From CAWDZK01 sp963807005 (GTDB lineage Bacteria; Actinomycetota; Actinomycetes; JACCUZ01), in the NCBI GenBank assembly GCA_963807005.1, contig CAWDZK010000005.1:372001-436000 (forward strand): a stretch of 64,000 nucleotides of DNA, read 5' to 3'. This document shows, one piece after another, positions 1-7,327 of the stretch. Every line of letters begins with the position of its first letter. The stretch's first letter is position 1. Made by a program: the position numbers and the translations under genes. The notes below the pieces were generated by a model. That model worked only from the letters and a program-made list of their open reading frames with translations. It searched no databases and was not told the DNA's origin.

Positions 1-620
1 TGGACGGCGCACTGCGTGCGGTCGAGTCGACCGTCACCTCGGACGGGCTGACCTGGGCCAAGCCGGGCTGGCGGGTGAAGTACCTGATGGACCAGGCCGA
101 GGTCTACGCCGGCATGCAGTCCGCCGGTCGGCTGTTCGCGGTGCTCGGCGACAGGACCCGCGGGAACCGGGCCCGGTCGCTCGCGGCCGGCGTCTCCGCC
201 GGTGTCGCCGGGCTGTGGGACCCGGCGACCGGCACGTACGCCTGGGCGCGGCACGAGGACGGCGGCACGCAGCCTGCCGACCTCGCGGTGCTCTACCCGG
301 ACGCCATGGAGCAGGTGTGGGCGGTCGCCTTCGGGTTGGTGCCCACCAGCCGGGCGGTGCCGCTGCTGGCCCGGATCAAGCAGCTGCACCCGCAGCTCGC
401 CGACCCGCAGGCCACCGACCAGATGGCCGGTGGCCCGGCCCCGGTCGGCTACTGGCCGATGGCTGCCGCCGCCTGGGCGGCGGTCGGCGACGTCGCCGAG
501 GCCGACCGGCTGCTGACCGCCATCGAGGGCTCGGCGAGCGCCGCGGGGCGTCCGTGGCCGTGGAACTCGGGCACCGCGGGCCAGGTGCTCGTGGTGAGCG
601 GCCAGCTGCTCGACCGCTGA
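1..620 (+). CDS. C-terminal part of an alpha/alpha-toroid (six-hairpin glycosidase-like) protein, 5' truncated
   Basis: The reading frame is open from the first bases of the window (first full codon at position 3) and stops at 618-620, so only the last ~205 residues are present. They show repeating helical pairs with aromatic/glycine-rich turns (YLMDQAEVYAGM, LYPDAMEQVWAVAFGL, GYWPMAAAAWAAVGD, PWPWNSGTAGQ), as in the toroid fold of six-hairpin glycosidases. A carbohydrate-active role is inferred from this pattern; no catalytic residue can be assigned in the fragment. An internal GTG at 75 is not a credible start because coding sequence continues upstream. The next gene follows on the same strand after 82 nt. 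Confidence 0.6.
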   Translation, partial: DGALRAVESTVTSDGLTWAKPGWRVKYLMDQAEVYAGMQSAGRLFAVLGDRTRGNRARSLAAGVSAGVAGLWDPATGTYAWARHEDGGTQPADLAVLYPDAMEQVWAVAFGLVPTSRAVPLLARIKQLHPQLADPQATDQMAGGPAPVGYWPMAAAAWAAVGDVAEADRLLTAIEGSASAAGRPWPWNSGTAGQVLVVSGQLLDR

Positions 621-702
621 CGTCTGCCGCCGTACCGCGGTAGTTGTGCGCTGTCGGTGAACGACCCTGGCGGGTCGGTGGCCGGTCGGCGAGGGTCTCA
701 TC

Positions 703-1713
703 ATGCACCTGCTCGTCATCGGCGGCACGTCGTTCCTCGGCCGCGCGACCGTGGCGGACGCGCTCGGCCGCGGCTGGGACGTCACCACGTTCAACCGCGG
801 ACGCAGTGGCTCGGACGCCGTGGGCGTCGAGGCACTGCGCGGGGACCGCGACGACGACGCGGCGCTGGCGCAGCTTGCCGGGCGGTCGTTCGACGTCGTG
901 GTCGACACCTGCGGCTTCGTGCCGCGGGTGGTCGCGAAGTCGGTCCGCGCGCTGGCCCGCTCCGGTGCGCACTACGTGTTCGTGTCGAGCATCAGCGCGA
1001 CGACCACGTGGCCCGGCACACCCACACCCGAAGGGCTCGAGGGCCAGGACTGCTCGTCCGGCGCCGGCCCGGACGACGGGGACTACGGCCGGCTCAAGGC
1101 CGGCTGCGAACGGGCGGTGACCGAGGTCTTCGCCACCCGCGCGACGGTGGCTCGGGCGGGGCTGATCCTCGGGCCGCACGAGAACATCGGCCGGCTGCCG
1201 GCCTGGTTGCAGCGGATCGCGCTGGGTGGCGAGGTGCTCGCCCCGGGGGTTCCCGGCACGCCTATGCAGCTGGTCGACGTCCGCGACCTCGCGGCCTTCC
1301 TGCTGGACTGCGGGGAGCGCGGCACGGCAGGGACCTTCAACGCGACCGCGCCGCCGGGCAGCACGACGTACGGCGACTGGCTGCGCTACTGCGTGGAGGT
1401 GACCGGGAGCGACGCGACGCTCACCTGGGTCGCCGACGACCTGCTGCTCGCCCACGGCGTCGAGCCGTGGACCGAGCTGCCGCTGTGGATGCCGCCCGGG
1501 CAGGATGCCGACGCGGTGTGGCAGGCCGCCACTGACCGGGCTCACGCCGCGGGGATGCGCAACCGGCCGGTGAGGGAGACGGTGGCCGACACCTGGGCGT
1601 GGTTGCAGGCCGACGGCCGGACCACGCCGCCGCCGGAGCACGCGCACGAGATGCGGCACGGCCTCGACCTGGAGAAGGAGGCCCGGATCCTGGCCGCGTG
1701 GCACGCCCGCTGA
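703..1713 (+). CDS. NAD-dependent epimerase/dehydratase family protein (atypical SDR)
   Basis: A 336-residue protein starting with a Rossmann strand and the dinucleotide motif GGTSFLG (residues 7-13), then TFNRG, as in the extended/atypical short-chain dehydrogenase branch that includes CSP41-like proteins. The region near residue 85 (SSISA) corresponds to the SDR serine, but the usual YxxxK is not clear: YGRLKAG near residue 128 is the best candidate. The substrate cannot be named; sugar nucleotide or small-molecule redox chemistry is typical. The ATG is preceded by GAGGG seven bases away. It converges on the hydrolase gene across a hairpin at 1771-1846. Confidence 0.8.
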   Translation: MHLLVIGGTSFLGRATVADALGRGWDVTTFNRGRSGSDAVGVEALRGDRDDDAALAQLAGRSFDVVVDTCGFVPRVVAKSVRALARSGAHYVFVSSISATTTWPGTPTPEGLEGQDCSSGAGPDDGDYGRLKAGCERAVTEVFATRATVARAGLILGPHENIGRLPAWLQRIALGGEVLAPGVPGTPMQLVDVRDLAAFLLDCGERGTAGTFNATAPPGSTTYGDWLRYCVEVTGSDATLTWVADDLLLAHGVEPWTELPLWMPPGQDADAVWQAATDRAHAAGMRNRPVRETVADTWAWLQADGRTTPPPEHAHEMRHGLDLEKEARILAAWHAR

Positions 1714-1770
1714 CCCGTTCGCGGGCGACCAGACCGGCCCGCCCCCGCCACCGCCGTACCGCCCCATGAA

Positions 1771-1846
1771 CGCTCGTTTGCGACCTCCCTCCCCGACACG
1801 CCGAGCCCTTTACGGCATGTCGCGTGACCCAGGTCGCAAACGAGCG
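1771..1846. repeat. Nested inverted repeat, copy 1 of the GCTCGTTTGCGAC family
   Basis: Perfect 16-bp arms, CGCTCGTTTGCGACCT at 1771-1786 and its complement at 1831-1846, enclose a second, one-mismatch inverted repeat (CGACACGCC at 1794-1802 against GGCATGTCG). It lies between convergent genes and ends 3 nt from the stop codon of the hydrolase, so a bidirectional terminator is a natural reading. Related copies are at 41319-41394 and 44780-44853. Confidence 0.85.
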
Positions 1847-1849
1847 CTG

Positions 1850-2566
1850 TCACAGCAGGCCGAGCAGGGTCTCGAGGTCGTCGGCCACGGCGACCGGGTC
1901 GACGAGCATCGCGAAGTGGCCCCCTGGCCGGTCGTCCGGGCCGAGCACCCGGGGCCAGCCGCGGTGCCCGGCCAGCCGGGCCGCGGCGTCGTAGCCGGGG
2001 GAGAGCCTCAGGAAGCCGCAGGGGGCGTCCGGCCAGTCCGGCGCCACCGGCACCGGCTCGGCGAAGAAGTCCGCGCCGCGGCGCCGCAGCCCGGCGACCA
2101 ACGCAGCGCGGGCCGTGCGGTCCGGCAGCTGCCCGCGCAGGTCGTCGTCGGTCCAGTCCGGGAAGGTGCCGCCTGCCGCCAGGTGCGGCCCGAGCACGTC
2201 GGCGAGGTCGGTGGCCTCGGCGCGCAGCAGGTCCAGCCGGCTGGTCGGCCGGGACGGCGGGAGGCCGGCGTCGAGGAAGACGTACCCGGCCACCGGCGCG
2301 CGGGCGGCCCGGCGGGCCGCGCCCAGCAACGGCAGCAGGTAGCCGGCACCCGAGTGGCCGACGAGCACGACGCCGGCGTCGCCGCACGCGTCGCGGACCT
2401 GCAACGCGGCCCGCGCCACGTACCGGTTGGCGTACGGCGGCGCGTCGTCGTCCCGGACCTCGAGCACGGTGACGCCGTGCCCGCGGCGCCCCAGCTCGGC
2501 CGGCAGCGGGCCCCAGGCCTCGGGCCCGGTGAGCGGGCTGTGCGCCAGCACCAGCGTCGCGGTCAT
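1850..2566 (-). CDS. alpha/beta hydrolase
   Basis: A 238-residue protein starting at the ATG whose first base is 2566 (MTATLVLAHSPLTG). Features of the fold: an N-terminal strand followed by HSPLTGPEAWGPL (oxyanion region), the nucleophile elbow GHSGAG with Ser72, a late acidic region, and a C-terminal RPGGHFAML that supplies the catalytic histidine. The size and lack of a signal peptide suggest a cytoplasmic esterase-type enzyme; the substrate is unknown. The frame stays open upstream to 2743 but crosses an inverted repeat and the pyrE promoter, so a longer start is unlikely. Confidence 0.85.
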   Translation of the reverse strand: MTATLVLAHSPLTGPEAWGPLPAELGRRGHGVTVLEVRDDDAPPYANRYVARAALQVRDACGDAGVVLVGHSGAGYLLPLLGAARRAARAPVAGYVFLDAGLPPSRPTSRLDLLRAEATDLADVLGPHLAAGGTFPDWTDDDLRGQLPDRTARAALVAGLRRRGADFFAEPVPVAPDWPDAPCGFLRLSPGYDAAARLAGHRGWPRVLGPDDRPGGHFAMLVDPVAVADDLETLLGLL

Positions 2567-2606
2567 CCCCACATCATGCTGGGCCCGCGAACGCCCGCAC
2601 CCCCCG

Positions 2607-2668
2607 GTCGAGTGGCGCGTAGTGGCCGGCTGCGATCGATTGCATGCCGCCACTACGCGCCACTCGAC
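2607..2668. repeat. Long inverted repeat (20-bp perfect arms)
   Basis: Arms GTCGAGTGGCGCGTAGTGGC (2607-2626) and its exact complement (2649-2668) flank a 22-nt loop that contains GATCGAT. It lies between the divergent hydrolase and pyrE starts, so it is not an obvious terminator for either. The stem resembles the one at 52243-52307 (shared GAGTGG core). Confidence 0.85.
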
Positions 2669-2689
2669 GGGATCGGGGCGCCGCTGACC

Positions 2690-2695
2690 TAGCAT
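2690..2695 (+). promoter_or_regulatory. -10 box (TAGCAT) of pyrE, leaderless
   Basis: TANNNT hexamer ending 7 nt before the ATG at 2703. An actinobacterial -10 starts transcription about 7 nt downstream, so the mRNA would begin at the start codon. No Shine-Dalgarno sequence is present. Confidence 0.6.
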
Positions 2696-2702
2696 CCGGG
2701 GC

Positions 2703-3239
2703 ATGACCGCGCGCGACGACCTGCTGGCCCAGATCACCGACAAGGCGGTGGTGCACGGCCGGGTGGTGCTCTCCTCGGGCCGGGAGGCCGACTACTACGT
2801 CGACCTGCGCCGGATCACCCTCGACGGCACCGCCGCGCCGCTCGTCGGCCAGGTGATGCTCGAGCTCACCGCCGACCTCGACTTCGACGCCGTCGGCGGG
2901 CTCACCCTCGGCGCCGACCCGGTCGCCGCCGCGATGCTGCACGCCGCGGCCGCCCGCGGTCGCCGGCTGGACGCCTTCGTGGTGCGCAAGGAGGGCAAGG
3001 CCCACGGTCTGCAGCGCCGGATCGAGGGGCCGGACGTCGCCGGGCGCCGGGTGCTCGCCGTCGAGGACACCTCGACCACCGGCGGCTCGGTGCTCACCGC
3101 GGTGCAGGCGCTGCGCGAGGCCGGCGCCGAGGTGGTCGGCGTCGCGGTCATCGTCGAGCGGGGCGCGGCCGGGAGGGTCGAGGCCGAGGGCCTCACCTAC
3201 CGGGCGGCCTACCAGCTCGCCGACCTCGGCCTGGACTGA
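2703..3239 (+). CDS. pyrE: Orotate phosphoribosyltransferase
   Basis: Transfers the phosphoribosyl group from PRPP to orotate, forming OMP in pyrimidine synthesis. The 178 residues match short actinobacterial PyrE. Landmarks are LSSGREADYYVDLRR near the N-terminus (orotate side), VVRKEGKAHG in the middle (the flexible catalytic loop region), and the PRPP-binding motif VLAVEDTSTTGGS near residues 119-131. The start is fixed by the leaderless -10 box. The gene ends 9 nt before a small anchored protein, with which it may be co-transcribed. Confidence 0.96.
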   Translation: MTARDDLLAQITDKAVVHGRVVLSSGREADYYVDLRRITLDGTAAPLVGQVMLELTADLDFDAVGGLTLGADPVAAAMLHAAAARGRRLDAFVVRKEGKAHGLQRRIEGPDVAGRRVLAVEDTSTTGGSVLTAVQALREAGAEVVGVAVIVERGAAGRVEAEGLTYRAAYQLADLGLD

Positions 3240-3248
3240 GCGACCGCG

Positions 3249-3926
3249 ATGTCCGGCCTCCTTCTCGTCCTGTTCGTCGTGCTCGCCGTCACCGTGATCG
3301 TCGTCGGCTTCGTGCTGGAGCAGAAGCGACGCGAGCGGCTGATGCAGTACGCGCTCAAGCGCGGCTGGCAGTACACCGCCGAGGTGCCTGCGCTGTGCGA
3401 CCGGTGGCCTGGTACGCCGTTCGGCCGCGGCGACCACCCGCGCGCCCGCAACGTGCTCTCCGGCACCGAGTCCGGGCGGCCGTTCACGGCGTTCGACTAC
3501 ACCTACGAGACCCACTCGACCGACTCCAAGGGCAACCGCACCACGACCACCCACCGGTGGTCGGTCACGGTCGTCCCCATGCAGGGCTACCTCGGCCACG
3601 TCGAGGTGCAGCGGGAGTCCGCGCTGGACCGGATGGCGGGTGCGATCGGCCTAATGCAGGACATCGACCTCGAGAGCGAGGACTTCAACCGGAGGTTCCG
3701 GGTCAGCGCGTCCTCACCCAAGCTCGCCAGCGACGTGCTGACGCCACGCACGATGCAGTACCTGCTCTCGACCGACGCCGAGGGCTGGCGCACCTGCGGC
3801 AACGACCTGGTGAGCTTCGCCCAGGGCCGGCTGGACCCGACCGAGGTGATCAAGACCTGTGCGGTGCTGGGCCGCGTGCACGACGGGATACCGAGCTTCG
3901 TGTGGAAGGACCACGGCGGCGCCTGA
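3249..3926 (+). CDS. Hypothetical protein with one N-terminal membrane helix
   Basis: 225 residues. A single hydrophobic segment (residues ~3-22) is followed by basic EQKRRERLMQYALKRG, so the protein is probably anchored with the rest in the cytoplasm. The soluble part has WSVTVVPMQGYLGHVEV and repeated aromatic/acidic stretches but no motif that I recognise. DUF3137-like membrane-anchored proteins have a similar layout, but I cannot assign that. It lies 9 nt after pyrE and upstream of a lemA-like gene that has its own promoter. Confidence 0.75.
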   Translation: MSGLLLVLFVVLAVTVIVVGFVLEQKRRERLMQYALKRGWQYTAEVPALCDRWPGTPFGRGDHPRARNVLSGTESGRPFTAFDYTYETHSTDSKGNRTTTTHRWSVTVVPMQGYLGHVEVQRESALDRMAGAIGLMQDIDLESEDFNRRFRVSASSPKLASDVLTPRTMQYLLSTDAEGWRTCGNDLVSFAQGRLDPTEVIKTCAVLGRVHDGIPSFVWKDHGGA

Positions 3927-3991
3927 CCGGTCGGCGGACACTCGCGCTGCCGCGGAGCCGTGTGCGGCTGACAAGTGGCCCGGCGGGTCCC

Positions 3992-3997
3992 TAGGCT
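3992..3997 (+). promoter_or_regulatory. -10 box (TAGGCT) of the lemA-like gene, leaderless
   Basis: TANNNT hexamer 7 nt before the ATG at 4005. It supports 4005 as the start over an in-frame GTG at 3975, which lies upstream of the box. Confidence 0.6.
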
Positions 3998-4004
3998 CCG
4001 GGTC

Positions 4005-4565
4005 ATGACCGTGGTGTGGATCGTCCTGGCTCTGGTCGTGCTGCTCGCGATCTACGTCGCCGTCGCCTACAACCGATTCGTCTCGCAGCGCAACCTGGTG
4101 CAGGAGTCCTGGCGCCAGATCGACGTCGAGCTCAAGCGCCGGCACGACCTGATCCCCAACCTGGTCGAGACGGTGAAGGGGTACGCGACGCACGAGCGCG
4201 AGGTCTTCGACGCGGTGACCAAGGCGCGGGCCCTCGCCGCCGCACCGGGGTCGTCCCCGGCGGAGCAGGGGCGGCAGGAGGGGATGCTCGGCCAGGCACT
4301 GGGCCGGCTGTTCGCGGTGGCGGAGGCCTACCCGGACCTCAAGGCCAGCACCAACTTCCTCGAGCTGCAGCGCGAGCTGTCCGAGACCGAGGACCGGATC
4401 GCCGCCGGACGCCGGTTCTACAACGCCAACGTCCGGGCGCTGAACACCCGGGTCGAGTCGTTCCCCTCCAACCTGGTCGCGGGCGCCTTCGGCTTCCACA
4501 AGGAGGAGTACTTCGAGGTCGAGGACGAGGCCGTGCGGGCCGCCCCGACCGTCGACTTCTCCTGA
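4005..4565 (+). CDS. LemA family protein
   Basis: A 186-residue LemA-family protein. Residues ~3-22 form one membrane helix (VVWIVLALVVLLAIYVAVAY) with a short outside tail. The conserved family core follows: YNRFVSQRNLVQESWRQIDV, then RRHDLIPNLVETVKGYATHE, a helical hairpin domain, and RRFYNANVRALNTRVESFP near the C-terminus. The function of LemA proteins is poorly defined; they are membrane-associated coiled-helix proteins. No TPM-domain or M48 peptidase partner lies next to it here. A convergent dedA gene follows after 19 nt. Confidence 0.93.
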   Translation: MTVVWIVLALVVLLAIYVAVAYNRFVSQRNLVQESWRQIDVELKRRHDLIPNLVETVKGYATHEREVFDAVTKARALAAAPGSSPAEQGRQEGMLGQALGRLFAVAEAYPDLKASTNFLELQRELSETEDRIAAGRRFYNANVRALNTRVESFPSNLVAGAFGFHKEEYFEVEDEAVRAAPTVDFS

Positions 4566-4584
4566 CCGGCCCGGTCGTGACCGG

Positions 4585-5277
4585 CTAGCGGTCGTCGCCG
4601 AGCTGCTCGGGGACGGCGTCGGGCCGGCTTCCGGCCCCCTTCGTCGCGGGGCGCGTCGAGGCGCGACGGTGCCGGAGCAGCTCGACCGCGATGGGGACCA
4701 CCGACAGCACGACGATGCCGATCAGGATCAGCTCGATGTGCTGGGCGACGAAGTCGACCTGACCGAGGTAGTAGCCGAGCACCGTGACCCCGACGCCCCA
4801 CAGCAGGCCGCCGACCACGTTGTAGGCGACGAAGGTGCGGTAGTGCATCTTGCTCACGCCGGCGACGACGGGAGCGAAGGTCCGAACGATCGGCACGAAC
4901 CGCGCCAGGATGATGGCCCGCCCGCCGTACCGCTCGAAGAACCCGTAGGCCTTGTCGACGTACTCCGGCCGGAACAACCGCGAGTCGGGCCGCTGGAACA
5001 CCTTGGGCCCGGCCTGCTTGCCGATCACGTACCCGACCTGGTCACCGGCGATCGCCGACACGACGATCAGCGTGACCACCAGCCAGAGCGGCGGCAGCAG
5101 GCTCGTGGTGGCCACCAGCAGGCCGGCGGTGAACAGCAGCGAGTCACCGGGCAGGAAGAAGCCGACGAGCAGGCCGGACTCGGCGAAGACGACCGCCATC
5201 GTGCCGATCATGCCGAAGGTGCGGATCAGGTGCTCGGGGTCCAGCCAGGACGGGCCCAGCGCGGTGACGGTCTCCAC
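4585..5277 (-). CDS. DedA family membrane protein (copy 1)
   Basis: 230 residues; polytopic inner-membrane protein of the DedA/SNARE-associated superfamily, whose members are linked to lipid flipping and membrane homeostasis. Family motifs are present: VVFAESGLLVGFFLPGDSLL (residues ~31-50), GDQVGYVIGK, FFERYGGRAIILARFVPIVRTFAPVVAG, and NVVGGLLWG. The C-terminal tail is basic. I chose the GTG at 5277 because a TACCCT box ends 6 nt before it; the frame is open 29 codons further but without motif support. It is followed upstream on the same strand by a RodZ-like gene and a second dedA. Confidence 0.92.
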   Translation of the reverse strand: METVTALGPSWLDPEHLIRTFGMIGTMAVVFAESGLLVGFFLPGDSLLFTAGLLVATTSLLPPLWLVVTLIVVSAIAGDQVGYVIGKQAGPKVFQRPDSRLFRPEYVDKAYGFFERYGGRAIILARFVPIVRTFAPVVAGVSKMHYRTFVAYNVVGGLLWGVGVTVLGYYLGQVDFVAQHIELILIGIVVLSVVPIAVELLRHRRASTRPATKGAGSRPDAVPEQLGDDR

Positions 5278-5283
5278 CCGGTG

Positions 5284-5289
5284 AGGGTA
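5284..5289 (-). promoter_or_regulatory. -10 box (TACCCT) of dedA copy 1, leaderless
   Basis: On the minus strand TACCCT is followed by six bases and then the GTG start at 5277, as in the other leaderless promoters of the window. Confidence 0.55.
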
Positions 5290-5383
5290 CCCAGGCGGAC
5301 CTGATCGCGACCTGACCGCGCGGGCGGGCGACATCGGGGAGAGATGGGGGAGATCGAGCCGCACCGGGGAAAGCCCCGTGAGC

Positions 5384-5917
5384 TCACCTCCGTCGGACGG
5401 TGAAGGTCTCGGTCTGCCCGGAGGGGCCGGGCTTGCGCGGCTTGCCGTTGACCACGAAGCGCACGGCGTCCGGCCGGCCGTTGACCACCTCGAGGACCTT
5501 GCGGTCGTACGAGGCGGTGGCGCCCTTCTTGAACACCTTGGAGACCAGCGTCTTGCCCCCCGGGACGCGGACGGTGATGTACGCCGGGTAGCGCACCGTG
5601 AACGCCAGCGTCGGCGGGCGAGCGGTGGCTGCGTCGTTCGACGCGGTGGCCGGTGGCGCCGTCCCGCTGGCGGAGGGGGTCGCAGCAGGAGCCGGCGGTG
5701 TCGACGCGGGGGGGCTGCCGGCGGCGGCGCCCGCGGTGCCCGACCCGGTCGCGGACGGCGTCGGGGAGGAGGCTGTGACGTCGCCGTCCCCGCCGGTCAG
5801 CCGGAGCACGACGTACCCGCCGACGAGGACCAGGGCGAGCGCCGCGACGGCGCCGCGCATCCAGAATCCGGGGTCCGGCTCCGGTGCGCCGGTGCCGGGG
5901 GTGGTGTGTCGGCCCAC
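5384..5917 (-). CDS. Membrane-anchored protein with a RodZ C-terminal-like (DUF4115-type) domain
   Basis: 177 residues. One membrane helix (~20-40) follows a short N-terminal tail. Next comes a Ser/Thr/Pro/Ala-rich linker (~45-105) and a compact beta domain: YPAYITVRVPGGKTLVSKVF, KKGATASYDRK, RPDAVRFVVNGK. This order of strands resembles the extracytoplasmic domain at the end of RodZ (DUF4115). The RodZ cytoplasmic HTH is absent, so it is at most a partial homologue. It sits between two dedA genes on the same strand, 9 nt from copy 2. The function is unknown; an envelope-related role is inferred from the neighbours. Confidence 0.65.
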   Translation of the reverse strand: MGRHTTPGTGAPEPDPGFWMRGAVAALALVLVGGYVVLRLTGGDGDVTASSPTPSATGSGTAGAAAGSPPASTPPAPAATPSASGTAPPATASNDAATARPPTLAFTVRYPAYITVRVPGGKTLVSKVFKKGATASYDRKVLEVVNGRPDAVRFVVNGKPRKPGPSGQTETFTVRRR

Positions 5918-5926
5918 CCTCGGACG

Positions 5927-6556
5927 CTACTGCCTGACGGCGCGGCGACGGCGGACCCAGCCGCCGACACCCAGGACGAGCGAGGCCGCCACCGCCGTGC
6001 CCGCGACGACGTAGGCCGTGTGCCGCAGGGCCGGCTCGCGCGCCGCGACGTGGCCGAGCACCGTGAGCCCGACCGCCCAGCACAGCGCACCGACCACGTT
6101 CGCGGAGAGGAACCGCGGGTACGGCATCCGGCTGGTGCCCGCGAGCACCGGGGTGAAGGTGCGGACCCACGGCACCCAGCGCGCCGCGACCACCGCCCAC
6201 CAGCCCCACCGCTGGGTGAACGCCTCCGCGCGCACGAGGTGCCTCTGGTCGAGGCGCCCGCTGCTCACCCGGCGCTCCAACCAGGTCCGACCGAGCCGGG
6301 AGCCGAACGCGTACCCGACCGAGTCACCCAGCACCGCGGCCACGAACGCGCCACCCGCAAGGACCACGACGGAGACCCCGGAGCCCGGCCGGCCGGACAG
6401 CACTCCGGCCCCGAACAGCAACGTGTCGCCCGGCAGCAGGAAGCCGACGAGCAGGCCGGACTCGGCGAACACGAAGCCGAACACCACGGCGTAGACGGCT
6501 GCCGCCGTCAGCGTCGCGAGGTCGGGCGCGAGGTCGGCAGCGAGCAGCTCGCTCAC
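5927..6556 (-). CDS. DedA family membrane protein (copy 2)
   Basis: 209 residues, paralogous to the DedA at 4585-5277. It carries FVFAESGLLVGFLLPGDTLL (residues ~27-46), GDSVGYAFGSRLG, and the charged signature RWGWWAVVAARWVPWVRTFTPVLAGTSRM split by the family's glycine/arginine spacing, then NVVGALCWAVG. The GTG at 6556 is chosen because it starts inside GTGA, overlapping the stop of a 12-codon leader frame. The frame stays open far upstream only because it mirrors the genes at 6632-8179. This gene and the RodZ-like gene after it are separated by 9 nt, suggesting an operon. Confidence 0.9.
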   Translation of the reverse strand: MSELLAADLAPDLATLTAAAVYAVVFGFVFAESGLLVGFLLPGDTLLFGAGVLSGRPGSGVSVVVLAGGAFVAAVLGDSVGYAFGSRLGRTWLERRVSSGRLDQRHLVRAEAFTQRWGWWAVVAARWVPWVRTFTPVLAGTSRMPYPRFLSANVVGALCWAVGLTVLGHVAAREPALRHTAYVVAGTAVAASLVLGVGGWVRRRRAVRQ

Positions 6557-6591
6557 CTGCGGCGGACCAGCAGGTCCGGGACGGCGCTCAC
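6553..6591 (-). CDS. Possible 12-residue leader peptide upstream of dedA copy 2
   Basis: A GTG at 6591 lies 6 nt behind a TACGCT box and opens a 12-codon frame, MSAVPDLLVRRR, whose TGA overlaps the dedA GTG (GTGA). The arrangement would couple dedA translation to the leader. It could be chance in GC-rich DNA; no conservation evidence is available from one genome. Confidence 0.3.
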   Translation of the reverse strand: MSAVPDLLVRRR

Positions 6592-6597
6592 CCGGGC

Positions 6598-6603
6598 AGC
6601 GTA
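6598..6603 (-). promoter_or_regulatory. -10 box (TACGCT) for the leader/dedA copy 2 transcript
   Basis: Minus-strand TANNNT hexamer. It lies 15 nt from the -10 box of the divergent TrmH gene, so the two promoters must overlap in their -35 regions and probably compete for RNA polymerase. Confidence 0.45.
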
Positions 6604-6618
6604 GGTCGGCGACGGCCC

Positions 6619-6624
6619 TAGGGT
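6619..6624 (+). promoter_or_regulatory. -10 box (TAGGGT) of the TrmH-type gene, leaderless
   Basis: TANNNT hexamer 7 nt before GTG 6632. An in-frame GTG at 6623 lies inside the box itself and is therefore rejected as the start. Confidence 0.6.
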
Positions 6625-6631
6625 GCAGGGC

Positions 6632-7246
6632 GTGACGGAGGAGGTCGGGGTCGGACCGTGGCCCGGTTCGTGGCCGGACGACCCGCGCTACGACCCCGAG
6701 CTGCTCGAGCACGGCGACCGGCGCAACGTCGTGGACCGCTACCGCTACTGGCGCCGTGAGGCCGTCGTCGCGGACCTCGACCTTCGCCGGCACGACTTCC
6801 ACGTCGCGGTGGAGAACTGGCAGCACGACTTCAACATCGGCTCGGTCGTACGCACCGCGAACGCGTTCCTCGCCCGGGAGGTGCACGTGGTGGGGCTGCG
6901 CCGCTGGAACCGTCGCGGCGCGATGGTGACCGACCGGTACCAGCACGTCCGTCACCACGAGGACGTCGAGGCGCTCGCCGTGTGGGCGGAGGAGTCCGGG
7001 CTGCCTCTCGTCGGGGTGGACAACCTGCCGGGCTCGGTCCCGCTGGAGCAGACCCGGCTGCCACGCGCCTGCGTGCTGCTGTTCGGCCAGGAGGGCCCCG
7101 GGCTGTCCGCGGCCGCCCGGTCGCACGCCGAGACGGTGGTCTCGGTGGCCCAGTTCGGGTCCACCCGCTCCATCAACGCCGGCGCTGCCGCCGCGGTGGC
7201 GATGCACGCGTGGGTGCGCCAGCACATCCTGGGCCACCCCCTCTGA
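6632..7246 (+). CDS. TrmH/SpoU family RNA methyltransferase
   Basis: 204 residues of the SPOUT (trefoil-knot) RNA 2'-O-ribose methyltransferase superfamily. The three family motifs are in order: motif 1 NIGSVVRTANAF with its asparagine and arginine, motif 2 LLFGQEGPGLS, and motif 3 SINAGAAAAVAMHAW, which form the SAM-binding knot and dimer interface. There is no N-terminal L30e-like substrate domain, as in TrmH. The target (tRNA or rRNA) cannot be read from the sequence. A hairpin follows the stop. Confidence 0.92.
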   Translation: MTEEVGVGPWPGSWPDDPRYDPELLEHGDRRNVVDRYRYWRREAVVADLDLRRHDFHVAVENWQHDFNIGSVVRTANAFLAREVHVVGLRRWNRRGAMVTDRYQHVRHHEDVEALAVWAEESGLPLVGVDNLPGSVPLEQTRLPRACVLLFGQEGPGLSAAARSHAETVVSVAQFGSTRSINAGAAAAVAMHAWVRQHILGHPL

Positions 7247-7251
7247 CCCGG

Positions 7252-7293
7252 ATGCGCGACCCGCGCCGGCCCCAGCCGGTGCGAAACGCGCAT
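7252..7293. terminator. Hairpin after the TrmH-type gene
   Basis: Arms ATGCGCG (7252-7258) and CGCGCAT (7287-7293) enclose an inner GCCGG/CCGGT stem. There is no T-run, as is common for GC-rich terminators. It ends 21 nt before the -10 box of the next gene. Confidence 0.5.
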
Positions 7294-7314
7294 GCCCCGG
7301 ACGAGCGAGATCCC

Positions 7315-7320
7315 TAGGGT
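7315..7320 (+). promoter_or_regulatory. -10 box (TAGGGT) of the GNAT gene, leaderless
   Basis: TANNNT hexamer 7 nt before ATG 7328. An in-frame ATG at 7292 lies upstream of the box and is rejected. Confidence 0.6.
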
Positions 7321-7327
7321 CTGCGCC

